Of a DNA stretch of 64,000 nt, positions 48,493 to 56,695 are shown piece by piece. The stretch comes from Sphingosinicella sp. LHD-64. GTDB lineage: Bacteria; Pseudomonadota; Alphaproteobacteria; Sphingomonadales; Sphingomonadaceae. Within the stretch, counting starts at the first letter, position 1. Every line of letters starts with the position of its first letter. Location of the stretch: assembly GCF_031157375.1 (NCBI RefSeq), contig NZ_JAVIFV010000001.1, positions 992,001 through 1,056,000 of the forward strand, read 5' to 3'. The notes below the pieces were generated by a model. The model was not told the DNA's origin, made no database searches, and saw only the letters and a program-made list of their open reading frames with translations. A program made the position numbers and the translations under genes.

Positions 48493-49232
48493 GAGGCGAG
48501 ATACTCCTTGAGGTCGGGGATCGGGAGGATCCGGTCATGGAAGACGGTGGCGGCGAGCGCGCCGCTCGCGCCGGCCTCGAAGGCGGCGCGGAAATGCGCC
48601 GGCGCACCGGCACCGCCCGAGGCGATGACGGGGACGGTGACCGCCGCGATCACGGCCGCGGTGTGGGCGATGTCGTAACCGGAGCGAACGCCGTCATTGT
48701 TCATGCAGTTGAGCACGATCTCCCCGGCCCCGCGTCCGGTCGCTTCGCGGACCCAATCGAGGGTCAGGCGGCCGGAATCACGGGTGGCCGCCACGCTGCC
48801 GGTATATTGCTGGACCCGATAGGCGGCGCCGTCGGCGAAGCTGTCCACGCCGAGGACGACGCACTGGCAGCCGAACGCACGGGCGATCTCCCCGATCAAC
48901 TCCGGCCGCTCCAGCGCCGGTGAGTTGATCGAGATCTTATCGGCGCCGGCCTCGAGACAGGCCGCCGCCTGATCGACCGAGCGGATCCCCCCGGCGACCG
49001 CAAACGGAATGTCGATCACCTCGGCGATCCGTTCGATCCAGCCGATGTCGAGCCCCCGGCCCTCGGCGCTTGCGGTGATGTCGTAGAAGACCAGCTCGTC
49101 GGCGCCCTCGTCGCGGTAGCGCAGCGCATGTGCGACGATGTCGCCGACATCGCGATGGTCGCGGAACTTGACGCCTTTCACCACGCGGCCGTCCCGCACG
49201 TCGAGACAGGGGATGATCCTACGCGCCGGCAA
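48468..49232 (-). CDS. hisF: imidazole glycerol phosphate synthase, cyclase subunit
   Basis: 254 residues from TTG 49232, with GGAGG nine bases upstream; this start overlaps hisA by 14 bases and gives the normal N-terminus ([11 protein letters not shown]). It joins PRFAR-derived fragments with ammonia from HisH. Catalytic Asp in CLDVRDG and in [19 protein letters not shown] and [14 protein letters not shown] are the long-loop version seen in enteric HisF. Confidence 0.96.
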   Translation of the reverse strand: MPARRIIPCLDVRDGRVVKGVKFRDHRDVGDIVAHALRYRDEGADELVFYDITASAEGRGLDIGWIERIAEVIDIPFAVAGGIRSVDQAAACLEAGADKISINSPALERPELIGEIARAFGCQCVVLGVDSFADGAAYRVQQYTGSVAATRDSGRLTLDWVREATGRGAGEIVLNCMNNDGVRSGYDIAHTAAVIAAVTVPVIASGGAGAPAHFRAAFEAGASGALAATVFHDRILPIPDLKEYLASCGIEMRR

Positions 49233-49947
49233 GGGAGATCGCCTCCGCAAGGTCGATCCGGCCTTCCCACAGCGCCTTTCCGATCACCACGCCGCCCGCG
49301 CCCGCCTGGGCCAGCGCGACGATGTCGGCCGTGCTGGCGACGCCGCCGGACGCCTGCAACCCCATCCGCCGCACCCGCCCGGCCGCCTCGCGGACCAGCG
49401 GCAGGTTCGGCCCCAGCATCATCCCGTCGCGCGAAATGTCGGTGACGAGCAGATGTCGCCCGTCGGCATATTCCGATGCGATGTCGTAGAGTGTGCGGCC
49501 GGAAGTCTGCGTCCAGCCGGCGGTCGCGACCATCGGCATGCCGCCGACGATGTGGACGTCGAGCGCCAGCACGACACGGTCGCCGCCATGGTCGGCGATG
49601 ATCGCACGGACGGCGTTGGGATCGCGCACGGCGAGGCTGCCGATGACGACACGCGATGCGCCAGCCTCCAGCGCCGCCGCGACCGAAGCGGCGTCGCGGA
49701 AGCCACCGGCGACCTGGAGCTTGACCGGCGCTCTCGCGGTCAGCCGCGCGAGGAGGTCGTGCTGAACCGGGCGTCCCGCCTTGGCGCCGTCGAGATCGAC
49801 CATATGGACCCAGCTCGCGCCGGCGTCGGCGAACCGGGCGAGCGCGTCGGCGGGATCGTCCGAATAGACGGTCGCGTCGTCGAAGCGCCCCTGCGCCAGC
49901 CGGACGCAGCGACCCTCCATCAGGTCGACGGCGGGATAGACGATCAT
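49219..49947 (-). CDS. hisA: phosphoribosylformimino-AICAR phosphate isomerase
   Basis: 242 residues. TIM-barrel isomerase with Asp8 in [21 protein letters not shown] and the second catalytic Asp in TDISRDGMM. Its ATG overlaps the hisH stop (ATGA). Adjacent hisH-hisA-hisF is the usual order of compact operons. Confidence 0.96.
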   Translation of the reverse strand: MIVYPAVDLMEGRCVRLAQGRFDDATVYSDDPADALARFADAGASWVHMVDLDGAKAGRPVQHDLLARLTARAPVKLQVAGGFRDAASVAAALEAGASRVVIGSLAVRDPNAVRAIIADHGGDRVVLALDVHIVGGMPMVATAGWTQTSGRTLYDIASEYADGRHLLVTDISRDGMMLGPNLPLVREAAGRVRRMGLQASGGVASTADIVALAQAGAGGVVIGKALWEGRIDLAEAISLAGA

Positions 49948-50537
49948 GACGCGAGAAACGCTTGAAGGAAGCGCGCTCCGGCATCGCCCGACCGCTCGGG
50001 GTGGAACTGGGCGCCGATCATGTTGTCCTTGCCCACCAGCGCGGGAATCGGGCGACCATAATCCGCCCTGGCAAGACTGGCGGGTCCATCGTCGCACGCA
50101 TAGCTGTGCGCGAAATACACGTAGTCGCCGTCGGCCAGACCGCAGGCGGGATCGGCGACGGCGAGACGGCTCCAGCCCATGTGGGGGACCGGGCGATCAG
50201 GACCGGGCTCAAGTCGGCGGACGACACCCTCGAACAGGCCGAGGCATTCGGTGTCTTCTTCCTCGGATCGCTCGAACAAAATCTGCATGCCGAGACAGAT
50301 GCCGAGCAGCGGGCGGGTCAATGCGCGCAACACATCACCAAGGCCGTGCTCGGCAATCCGCGTCATCGCGAAGCCGGCTGCACCCACGCCAGGCAGCACA
50401 ACACGATCCGCCGCAGCGATCTCGTTCGGGTCGGCGGTGAGGCGCGGCATGGCGCCGAGCCGCTCGAAGGCGATGCGGATCGAGCCGATATTTCCGTAGC
50501 CGAGATCGACGATGGCCAGGGGAATCGGGCGCGTCAC
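49944..50537 (-). CDS. hisH: imidazole glycerol phosphate synthase, glutaminase subunit
   Basis: 197 residues from a GTG overlapping the hisCB stop (GTGA). Class I amidotransferase: DLGYGNIGS, LPGVGAAGFA, Cys in LGICLGMQILFE, His in HMGW and the His-Glu pair in GAQFHPERSGDAG. It feeds ammonia to HisF. Confidence 0.96.
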   Translation of the reverse strand: MTRPIPLAIVDLGYGNIGSIRIAFERLGAMPRLTADPNEIAAADRVVLPGVGAAGFAMTRIAEHGLGDVLRALTRPLLGICLGMQILFERSEEEDTECLGLFEGVVRRLEPGPDRPVPHMGWSRLAVADPACGLADGDYVYFAHSYACDDGPASLARADYGRPIPALVGKDNMIGAQFHPERSGDAGARFLQAFLAS

Positions 50538-52192
50538 AGCACGCCCTTGGTGCTCGGCAAGGCCTCGCCGTCCCGCGCCACCGCCTGACGGAGTGCCCGC
50601 CCGAAGGCCTTGAAGCAGGCTTCGGTCTTGTGATGATCGTTCGCGCCGCTGACCTTCACATGGATCGCCGCACCCAAAGAATCCGCCAGCGAGCGGAAGA
50701 CGTGCGGCGTCATCTCGGTCGGATAGGCGCCGATATGGCTGGCGGCGAAATCGCCCTCGAAGACGCTGTAGGGGCGACCCGACAGGTCGATCAGCACCTG
50801 CGCCTCGGCCTCGTCCATCGGCAGCGCGAACCCGAAGCGACCGATGCCGCGCCTGTCGGCCAACGCCTGACGGAGCGTCTGGCCAAGGGCGATGGCGCAA
50901 TCCTCGACGCTGTGGTGGCCATCGATGTCGAGGTCGCCCTGGCAAGCGAGCGTCAGGGCGAAGCCGCCATGCGCGGCGACCTGATCGAGCATGTGATCAT
51001 AGAAGGGGATGCCGGTGTCGATCCGGCGCGGGCCCGCGGCGTCGAGATTAACCGCGACCGCGACCTGCGTCTCCTTCGTGTCGCGAACCACCTCGCCGCG
51101 CCGCGCGGGCTGATCGCCGGTCGTTACGCCGAGCGCCGCCAGCGCGACCGCATTCTCGGCCTCGGTGCCGATGCTGAGCCTGACTCCTCCGGGCGCGGCG
51201 TTCGGGCGGAAGCGGACCCGGATGCCGAGCGCGGTCAGCTTCGCCTCCAGATCCGCCGGATCGTCCACCTCGAAAAACAGGAAATTGCCGCCGCCGGACC
51301 GCACGTTGCGGGCGATCGGCGAAGTTGCGAGCAGGCCGGCGACCCGCGCCCGCTCCCGCTTCAGCCGCTCGATCCGCTCGGCATGGACCGACCGGCGCGA
51401 GGGCGACAGGCTGGCGAGCGCCGCCTGGATCGACAGGGTCGGCAGCGGATAGGGCGGCAGCGCGCGGGCGATGAGCTGGATCAACTCGGCCGTTCCGATC
51501 GCGCATCCCACCCGCGCCCCGGCGAGACCATAGGCCTTGGAAAGGGTGCGCAGAACGACGAGATTGTCGCGCCGCGCGGCCTCCGCCGCGAGGCTCTCCA
51601 GTTCCGAGAACTCGATATAGGCCTCGTCCAGGACGACGATCGCGTCCGGCAGCGCTTCGGCGACCCGGATCACGTCGGCCGGAGCGATCGGGTTGCCGGT
51701 CGGGTTGTTGGGCGAGCAGAGAAAGGCCAGCTTGAGATCGGCCACCTCTCCCATGGCCGCGAGGAATGCGTCGGCGTCGAAATCGAAGGTTGCAGTCAGC
51801 GGCGCCTCGACGACGCGGGCCCCCTGCAGACGGGCGAACTGGGCATAGGCCGAGAAGGTGGGCGGACAGATCGAGACGGCGTCCCGTCCCTCGCGGCAGA
51901 AGGTGCGCACCAGGATGTCGATCGCATCGTCCGCGCCGCGGGTGACGACAAGGCTCTCCGGCGCGACGCCGTAGAGCGCGGCCATGGCCCGGCGCAGCGA
52001 CGCCGGCTGCGGCTCGGGATAGCGGTTGACGGTGGCCGCGAGCGATCCCTCGACCAGCGGCGCATAGGGATTCTCGTTGGCGTCGAGCTTGATCGCGTCG
52101 GCGCCGAACGCGTCGTTCGCCTGGGCGGCGATATCGACCGGCGGCAGCGACAGGATTTCGGGGCGCGCAAGACGGGCGGCGAGCGACGTCAT
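50534..52192 (-). CDS. hisCB: fused histidinol-phosphate aminotransferase - imidazoleglycerol-phosphate dehydratase
   Basis: One 552-residue frame from ATG 52192, overlapping the hisD stop. Residues 1-~355 are HisC: DANENPYAP, RYPEPQP, SPNNPTGNP, VLDEAYIEF and the PLP lysine Lys219 in TLSKAYGLAG. Residues ~365-552 are the HisB dehydratase: TKETQVAV, GIPFYDHMLDQ, DGHHSVEDCA, DLSGRPY and NDHHKTEACFKAF, ending LPSTKGVL much like enteric HisB. The HAD phosphatase domain that precedes the dehydratase in enteric HisB is absent; a ~12-residue linker replaces it. The two halves catalyse successive steps (dehydration, then transamination). Confidence 0.95.
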   Translation of the reverse strand: MTSLAARLARPEILSLPPVDIAAQANDAFGADAIKLDANENPYAPLVEGSLAATVNRYPEPQPASLRRAMAALYGVAPESLVVTRGADDAIDILVRTFCREGRDAVSICPPTFSAYAQFARLQGARVVEAPLTATFDFDADAFLAAMGEVADLKLAFLCSPNNPTGNPIAPADVIRVAEALPDAIVVLDEAYIEFSELESLAAEAARRDNLVVLRTLSKAYGLAGARVGCAIGTAELIQLIARALPPYPLPTLSIQAALASLSPSRRSVHAERIERLKRERARVAGLLATSPIARNVRSGGGNFLFFEVDDPADLEAKLTALGIRVRFRPNAAPGGVRLSIGTEAENAVALAALGVTTGDQPARRGEVVRDTKETQVAVAVNLDAAGPRRIDTGIPFYDHMLDQVAAHGGFALTLACQGDLDIDGHHSVEDCAIALGQTLRQALADRRGIGRFGFALPMDEAEAQVLIDLSGRPYSVFEGDFAASHIGAYPTEMTPHVFRSLADSLGAAIHVKVSGANDHHKTEACFKAFGRALRQAVARDGEALPSTKGVL

Positions 52193-53490
52193 GCCACCAC
52201 TTCCAACTGGCGCGTCTCGGCGGCGCGGGCATGGGCTTCCAGGCCTTCCAGGCGGGCGAGCGCGGCCGCAGGCGCAGCAAGCTGGCGCGCCGCTTCGGGC
52301 GTCGCCTGCTGGATGCTGATCGCCTTCAGAAAGGAGTAAACCGAGACGCCGCTCCACGCGCGCGCCGCGCCGTCGGTCGGCAGGACGTGGCTCGATCCGG
52401 CGAGATAGTCACCAAATGTCTCGGCCGCGGCATAGCCGGCGAAGACCGCACCTGCATTGCGGACCAGCTCGACCAGCGCGAGGTGATCGGCGACGGCCAG
52501 CGAGAGGTGCTCGGGCGCATAGAGATTGGCAATCTCGACGGCCTGTTCCGTCGTCTCGGCGAGGATCAGCCGGGCCGACGCCAGCGCGGCTTCGGCCACC
52601 TCGGCGCGCGGAAGGCTCGCGAGTTGGGCGTTCAGCTCGGCTTCGACGGCGTCGGCCAGCTCGGCCGAGGTGGTGACCAGCAGCACCTGCGCCTGCCGAT
52701 CATGCTCGGCCTGGCTGAGCAGGTCGGCGGCAACGACCGCGGGGTTCGCTCCCCCATCCGCGATCACCAGCAGCTCGCTCGGACCGGCGGGCATGTCGAT
52801 CGCCGGGCCGCCGGGCAGCCCTGCGACACAGGCCTTGGCCTCCGCTACCCAGGCATTGCCGGGCCCGCAAATCTTGGCGACGCGGGGAATGTCGCCAGCG
52901 CCGAAGGCCAGCGCGGCGATCGCCTGCGCACCGCCCGCCGTCCAGATCGCCGGAATGCCGCACATGTCCGCCGCGAGCGCGATGACGGGATCGAGCCCGC
53001 CCCCGGCACGCGGCGGCGTCGCGACGACGATCTCCCTCACCCCCGCGGCGCGCGCCGGCAGCGCCAGCATCATCAAGGTCGAGAAGAGCGGCGCGACCCC
53101 ACCCGGCACATAGAGGCCGATCCGGTCGATCGGGCGCCAGACCTTGCGGACGCTGAGGCCCGGCACGGTCTCCACCGCATGTTCGGCCGGCAGGCTCTTC
53201 TCGTGAAACCGCACGATGTTCCGGCGCGCGAGCTCGATAGCGCGAAGCTGCTCGGTGGAAAGGATGCGGCGCGCCTCCTCGGCAGCGGCAGCGACCGGCA
53301 CCCGCTCCGGCGTCGCGCCGTCGATCCGCAGCGCCTGCGCGACCAGCGCCTCCCAGCCACCGGCGCGCACATCCTCGACGATCGCCGCGACCGCCGTGCG
53401 CAACGCCGGGTCGCTTCGCCCCGCAGGTCGGGCGACCGCGGCGATGCGGGCCGCCTCATCGAGGGTGTTCCAGTCGAAGCGCCGCATCAC
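52189..53490 (-). CDS. hisD: histidinol dehydrogenase
   Basis: 433 residues. It oxidises histidinol to histidine with zinc and NAD. Motifs: GLYVPGG, GPGNAWVAEAK, PAGPSELLVIAD, LLSQAEHD and the zinc/base residues in YAPEHLSL. Coupled to hisG and hisCB by ATGA overlaps. Confidence 0.97.
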   Translation of the reverse strand: MMRRFDWNTLDEAARIAAVARPAGRSDPALRTAVAAIVEDVRAGGWEALVAQALRIDGATPERVPVAAAAEEARRILSTEQLRAIELARRNIVRFHEKSLPAEHAVETVPGLSVRKVWRPIDRIGLYVPGGVAPLFSTLMMLALPARAAGVREIVVATPPRAGGGLDPVIALAADMCGIPAIWTAGGAQAIAALAFGAGDIPRVAKICGPGNAWVAEAKACVAGLPGGPAIDMPAGPSELLVIADGGANPAVVAADLLSQAEHDRQAQVLLVTTSAELADAVEAELNAQLASLPRAEVAEAALASARLILAETTEQAVEIANLYAPEHLSLAVADHLALVELVRNAGAVFAGYAAAETFGDYLAGSSHVLPTDGAARAWSGVSVYSFLKAISIQQATPEAARQLAAPAAALARLEGLEAHARAAETRQLEVVA

Positions 53491-54377
53491 ATCATCATCT
53501 TTTCAATGGGCATGACCAGGATCGCCGAGGCGCCGGCGGCTTTCAGCTTCTGCAGCGTCTCCCAGAAGACCGATTCCTTGCAGACCGCATGAACCGCGAA
53601 ATGGCCCGGCGTGCCGGCGAGTGGAATGATCGTGGGCGCCTCCGCGCCTGGCAGGATCGCGGAGATCTGGCCCAGCGCCGCCTCCGGCGCGTTCAGCATG
53701 ATATATTTGGATTCCTGGGTGGCGAGCACGCCCTCGATCCGGCGCAGCAGGTTCTCGCTCAGCTCCTGCTTTTCCGGATTGAGCGCCCTGCGGGTGCGCA
53801 CCAGCACTGCCTCGCTCTCCATCACCGTCTCGACCGGTACCAGGCCGTTGGCCTCGAGCGTCGCGCCGGTGGAGACGAGGTCGCAGACGAAGCGGGCGAT
53901 GCCGAGCCGCGGCGCCAGCTCGACCGCGCCGGTCATCTTGACCACCGTCGCGTCGATGCCGCGATCGTCGAGGAAGCGCTTGAGGAGACGCGGATAGGAG
54001 GTGGCGATCCGCTCTCCGGCCAGCACCTCAGGCCCCGAATAAGCAAAGGCTTCCGGCGCCGCGATTCTGAGCGCGCAACGGCCAAAGCCCAGCGGCGCGA
54101 CCACGTCGAAGCGCGCCTCGGGCTGGTCGAGCGCGAACTCCTCCAGCACGTTCAGGCCGACCATGCCGAACTCGCAGACGCCGTCGGCGACAAAGGTCGG
54201 GATGTCGTCGTCGCGCACGAACATCAGGTCGATCGGGAAATTGTCGACTCGGGCGGTCAGCGCATTCTTGCCGTTCTGGATCTTGAGGCCGGCATCGCGC
54301 AGCAGGCCGCGGCTGTAATCCGCGAGCCGGCCGGACTTCTGCACTGCGATGTGGAGGCGCTGGCTGTCAACGAACAT
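53487..54377 (-). CDS. hisG: ATP phosphoribosyltransferase, long form
   Basis: 296 residues. First step of histidine synthesis. N-terminal IAVQKSGRL, the PRPP region CDLVSTGATLEANGL, KYIMLNAP, and a C-terminal ferredoxin-like regulatory domain (residues ~225-296, ending GASAILVMPIEKM) for histidine inhibition. Most Alphaproteobacteria have the short HisG plus HisZ; the long form is another enteric-like trait of this operon. It overlaps the regulator gene by 11 bases. Confidence 0.96.
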   Translation of the reverse strand: MFVDSQRLHIAVQKSGRLADYSRGLLRDAGLKIQNGKNALTARVDNFPIDLMFVRDDDIPTFVADGVCEFGMVGLNVLEEFALDQPEARFDVVAPLGFGRCALRIAAPEAFAYSGPEVLAGERIATSYPRLLKRFLDDRGIDATVVKMTGAVELAPRLGIARFVCDLVSTGATLEANGLVPVETVMESEAVLVRTRRALNPEKQELSENLLRRIEGVLATQESKYIMLNAPEAALGQISAILPGAEAPTIIPLAGTPGHFAVHAVCKESVFWETLQKLKAAGASAILVMPIEKMMM

Positions 54378-54693
54378 CGCCGCCCCCCAAACGGTCGAGC
54401 GCGGCGCGGTAGCCGAGATGCCGCTCCTGCTTCAGGAAGCGGGCGACCCGGACGATCGTCGTCGTGCTCACCCCGGTCGCGTCATGGATCTCGCGATAGG
54501 TGAGGTCGGTCTCGTCGAGCAGCCGGGCGACGTGCCAGCGTTCGGCGAGGGTGCGGACCTCGGCGGGCGTACACAGGTCCGCGAGCAGGCGCTCCATCTC
54601 CGCCGCGTCGTCGGGCGCCAGCAGCGCACGGCACAGATCGGCGCTCAGCGCGGCGCTGTCGCGAGTGGGCTTGATGGTGGTCGTCGTAGTCAT
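54367..54693 (-). CDS. TrpR-superfamily (YerC/HisR-type) regulator, first gene of the his operon
   Basis: 108 residues. It has the TrpR/DnaA-like helix-turn-helix at ~66-88 (YREIHDATGVSTTTIVRVARFL) after the helical LCTPAEVRTLAERWHVARLL segment of the YerC group. A family name HisR has been used for members tied to his genes; TrpR itself is the tryptophan-sensing relative. Position at the head of hisGD(CB)HAF(IE) points to histidine control. The start at 54693 follows a candidate -10 by six bases, so the mRNA may be leaderless; there is no good ribosome site. Confidence 0.85.
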   Translation of the reverse strand: MTTTTTIKPTRDSAALSADLCRALLAPDDAAEMERLLADLCTPAEVRTLAERWHVARLLDETDLTYREIHDATGVSTTTIVRVARFLKQERHLGYRAALDRLGGGDVR

Positions 54694-54699
54694 CGGCTC

Positions 54700-54727
54700 G
54701 TTATATTGTGTTATCACGCTGTAACAA
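54700..54727 (-). promoter_or_regulatory. his promoter with palindromic operator
   Basis: Minus strand TTGTTA (54722-54727), 16-base spacer, TATAAC (54700-54705). The palindrome GTTATCACGCTGTAAC (54710-54725; arms GTTA/TAAC and a central CG) fills the spacer and reaches into the -35. A repressor bound there would block RNA polymerase, so autorepression is likely. Confidence 0.6.
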
Positions 54728-54851
54728 ACGGACCACTAACGGGCCGGGTCCGGAGATGCAAGCGATTCGGTGAAACGCGCAGCGCTGGCAGCCGGGCGGG
54801 GATCGGTGTAGGGCCGCTGGCGCACCAGAATGCGCAATGCGAGGAGAGGGA

Positions 54852-56129
54852 ATGGCGTGCGGTTACATGTCCGGCTTCGGCGGCCATTTCGAGACGGAGA
54901 CGGTGGCGGGCGCGCTGCCCGAGGGACGCAACTCGCCGCAGCGGCCGGCCTTCGGCCTCTATGCCGAGCAGCTTTCCGGCACCGCCTTCACCGCGCCGCG
55001 GCACGAGAACCGCCGCTCCTGGCTCTACCGGATGCGGCCGACCGCCGACCATCGCCCCTATCAACGCTACGAAGGCGCGGCCTTGTTCGCCCCGGGGCCG
55101 GTCGAGACGCCGCTCGCACCCAACCGCCTGCGCTGGGACCCGCTGACCATGCCCGAGACGCCGACCGACTTCGTCGACGGGCTGGTAACGATGATGGCCA
55201 ATCGCGATCCGGCGAGCCTCGAGGGCGTAGCCGTCCACGTCTATCGCGCGACGAAGGACATGGACCGCGTCTTCTTCGATGCCGACGGCGAGCTCCTGAT
55301 CATCCCTGAGCAGGGCCGGCTCGATCTCGCCACCGAAATGGGCCGGATCGCGCTGGAGCCCGGCGAGATCGCGCTGATCCCGCGTGGGCTTCGCTTCCGG
55401 GTCGCCCTGCCCGACGGCACGGCACGTGGTTATGTCGCCGAGAATCACGGCACCCTCTTCCGCCTGCCCGAACTGGGCCCGCTCGGCTCCAACGGCCTCG
55501 CCGCGGCGCGTGACTTCCTGACCCCGGTCGCCGCCTATGAGGACGAAGACGGCCCGGTCCAGCTCGTCCAGAAGAACTTGGGATCGCTCTGGACGACGAC
55601 GCTCGACCACTCCCCGCTCGACGTCGTCGCCTGGCACGGCAATCTCGCGCCGTGCAAATATGACCTCAGGCGCTTCAACACGATGGGAACGGTGAGCTTC
55701 GACCATCCCGATCCGTCGATCTTCACCGTGCTGACCTCGCCCTCCGAGACGCCCGGCCGCGCCAATGCCGATTTCGTCGTATTCCCGCCGCGCTGGATGG
55801 TCGCCGAGGACACGTTCCGTCCACCCTGGTTCCACCGCAACGTGATGAGCGAGTGCATGGGCCTCATCTACGGCGCCTACGACGCCAAGGCGGAAGGCTT
55901 CCAGCCCGGCGGCATGAGCTTGCACAATCTGATGGCCGGCCACGGACCGGACGTCGCCAGCTGGCAGGCGGCAAGCGCGGCGGAGCTGAAGCCGCACAAG
56001 ATCGACGGCACGCTGGCCTTCATGGTCGAGACCTGCTGGCCCTACCGGCCGACGCAATTCGCGCTCGACCGTGCCCAGAGCGATTATGATGCGGCCTGGG
56101 GCGGCTTCCCGAAGGCGCAGCTGCCCTGA
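54852..56129 (+). CDS. hmgA: homogentisate 1,2-dioxygenase
   Basis: 425 residues from ATG 54852, preceded by GAGGAGAGG; ATG 54837 is a weaker choice. It opens the ring of homogentisate in Phe/Tyr breakdown. Family features: GFGGHFETE at the N-terminus, RRSWLYR(M)RP, WHGNLAP...YDLRRFN, and the iron-binding His/Glu in [17 protein letters not shown] and GMSLHN...GHGPD. It is divergent from the his operon. No other Phe/Tyr catabolic gene is nearby. Confidence 0.95.
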   Translation: MACGYMSGFGGHFETETVAGALPEGRNSPQRPAFGLYAEQLSGTAFTAPRHENRRSWLYRMRPTADHRPYQRYEGAALFAPGPVETPLAPNRLRWDPLTMPETPTDFVDGLVTMMANRDPASLEGVAVHVYRATKDMDRVFFDADGELLIIPEQGRLDLATEMGRIALEPGEIALIPRGLRFRVALPDGTARGYVAENHGTLFRLPELGPLGSNGLAAARDFLTPVAAYEDEDGPVQLVQKNLGSLWTTTLDHSPLDVVAWHGNLAPCKYDLRRFNTMGTVSFDHPDPSIFTVLTSPSETPGRANADFVVFPPRWMVAEDTFRPPWFHRNVMSECMGLIYGAYDAKAEGFQPGGMSLHNLMAGHGPDVASWQAASAAELKPHKIDGTLAFMVETCWPYRPTQFALDRAQSDYDAAWGGFPKAQLP

Positions 56130-56133
56130 CCGG

Positions 56134-56652
56134 CTAGTGCGCGAGCGCGGTCGCGAGCAGCACCAGCGCCGTCACGCCGAGCAGGGCTCGCCACGCATGG
56201 GACGCCTCCCATCGGTCGCGAAGGACGGTCCAGTCTGCGCCGAGCGCATCACCGTCGCGGGGGCGGCCAAAGAAGCGATTGGCTGACGCGGAGAGCGCGG
56301 TGTCCTTGAGCCAGAACTTGTTCACCGGCGCGGTCAGCATCCAGTAGAGCAGGTGCATGACGACCAGTATCGTGAGGGCGGCAAGGGTCAGCCAGAAAGC
56401 AGGGGTGTCCCGCGGTGTCAACAGCACGAGGAGGAGCGTCGCGACCATGCCGCCGAACTCGCCGATGAGGCCGCCCAGGGTGAAGCCCGGATAGTAGATC
56501 GGCTGCACGGCGATGTAGGTCTCACGGTCGAGCCGGGCCTTGCCCGGCCATTCGAGCGCATGGGCGAGCGCCGTCGCCATCGCGACCGCGACGAGCAGGA
56601 GCGTCAGCACCTGGAAGGCGATGAACATGGCGGCACCGATCCTTTCAGGCAT
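56134..56652 (-). CDS. DUF1772-like integral membrane protein
   Basis: About 172 residues from ATG 56652 (GAGG 5 bases upstream) with four hydrophobic helices (residues ~8-30, 60-82, 86-110, 148-168). The pattern is reminiscent of DUF1772 or anthrone-oxygenase-like small membrane proteins, but I am not sure of the family. Function unknown. It is convergent with hmgA. Confidence 0.6.
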   Translation of the reverse strand: MPERIGAAMFIAFQVLTLLLVAVAMATALAHALEWPGKARLDRETYIAVQPIYYPGFTLGGLIGEFGGMVATLLLVLLTPRDTPAFWLTLAALTILVVMHLLYWMLTAPVNKFWLKDTALSASANRFFGRPRDGDALGADWTVLRDRWEASHAWRALLGVTALVLLATALAH

Positions 56653-56695
56653 CAATGCCTCGACCGGCGATTTTCTCCGTTGACCGCAGACGTCC

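Noticed and set aside
54367-54693. TrpR as a tryptophan repressor
   Set aside because: The protein is of the wider TrpR/YerC group and heads the his operon; the Trp genes here have their own attenuator 11 kb away.
54694-54851. A histidine leader peptide upstream of hisG
   Set aside because: No frame with a run of His codons and no terminator hairpin was seen; the regulator gene follows its promoter directly.
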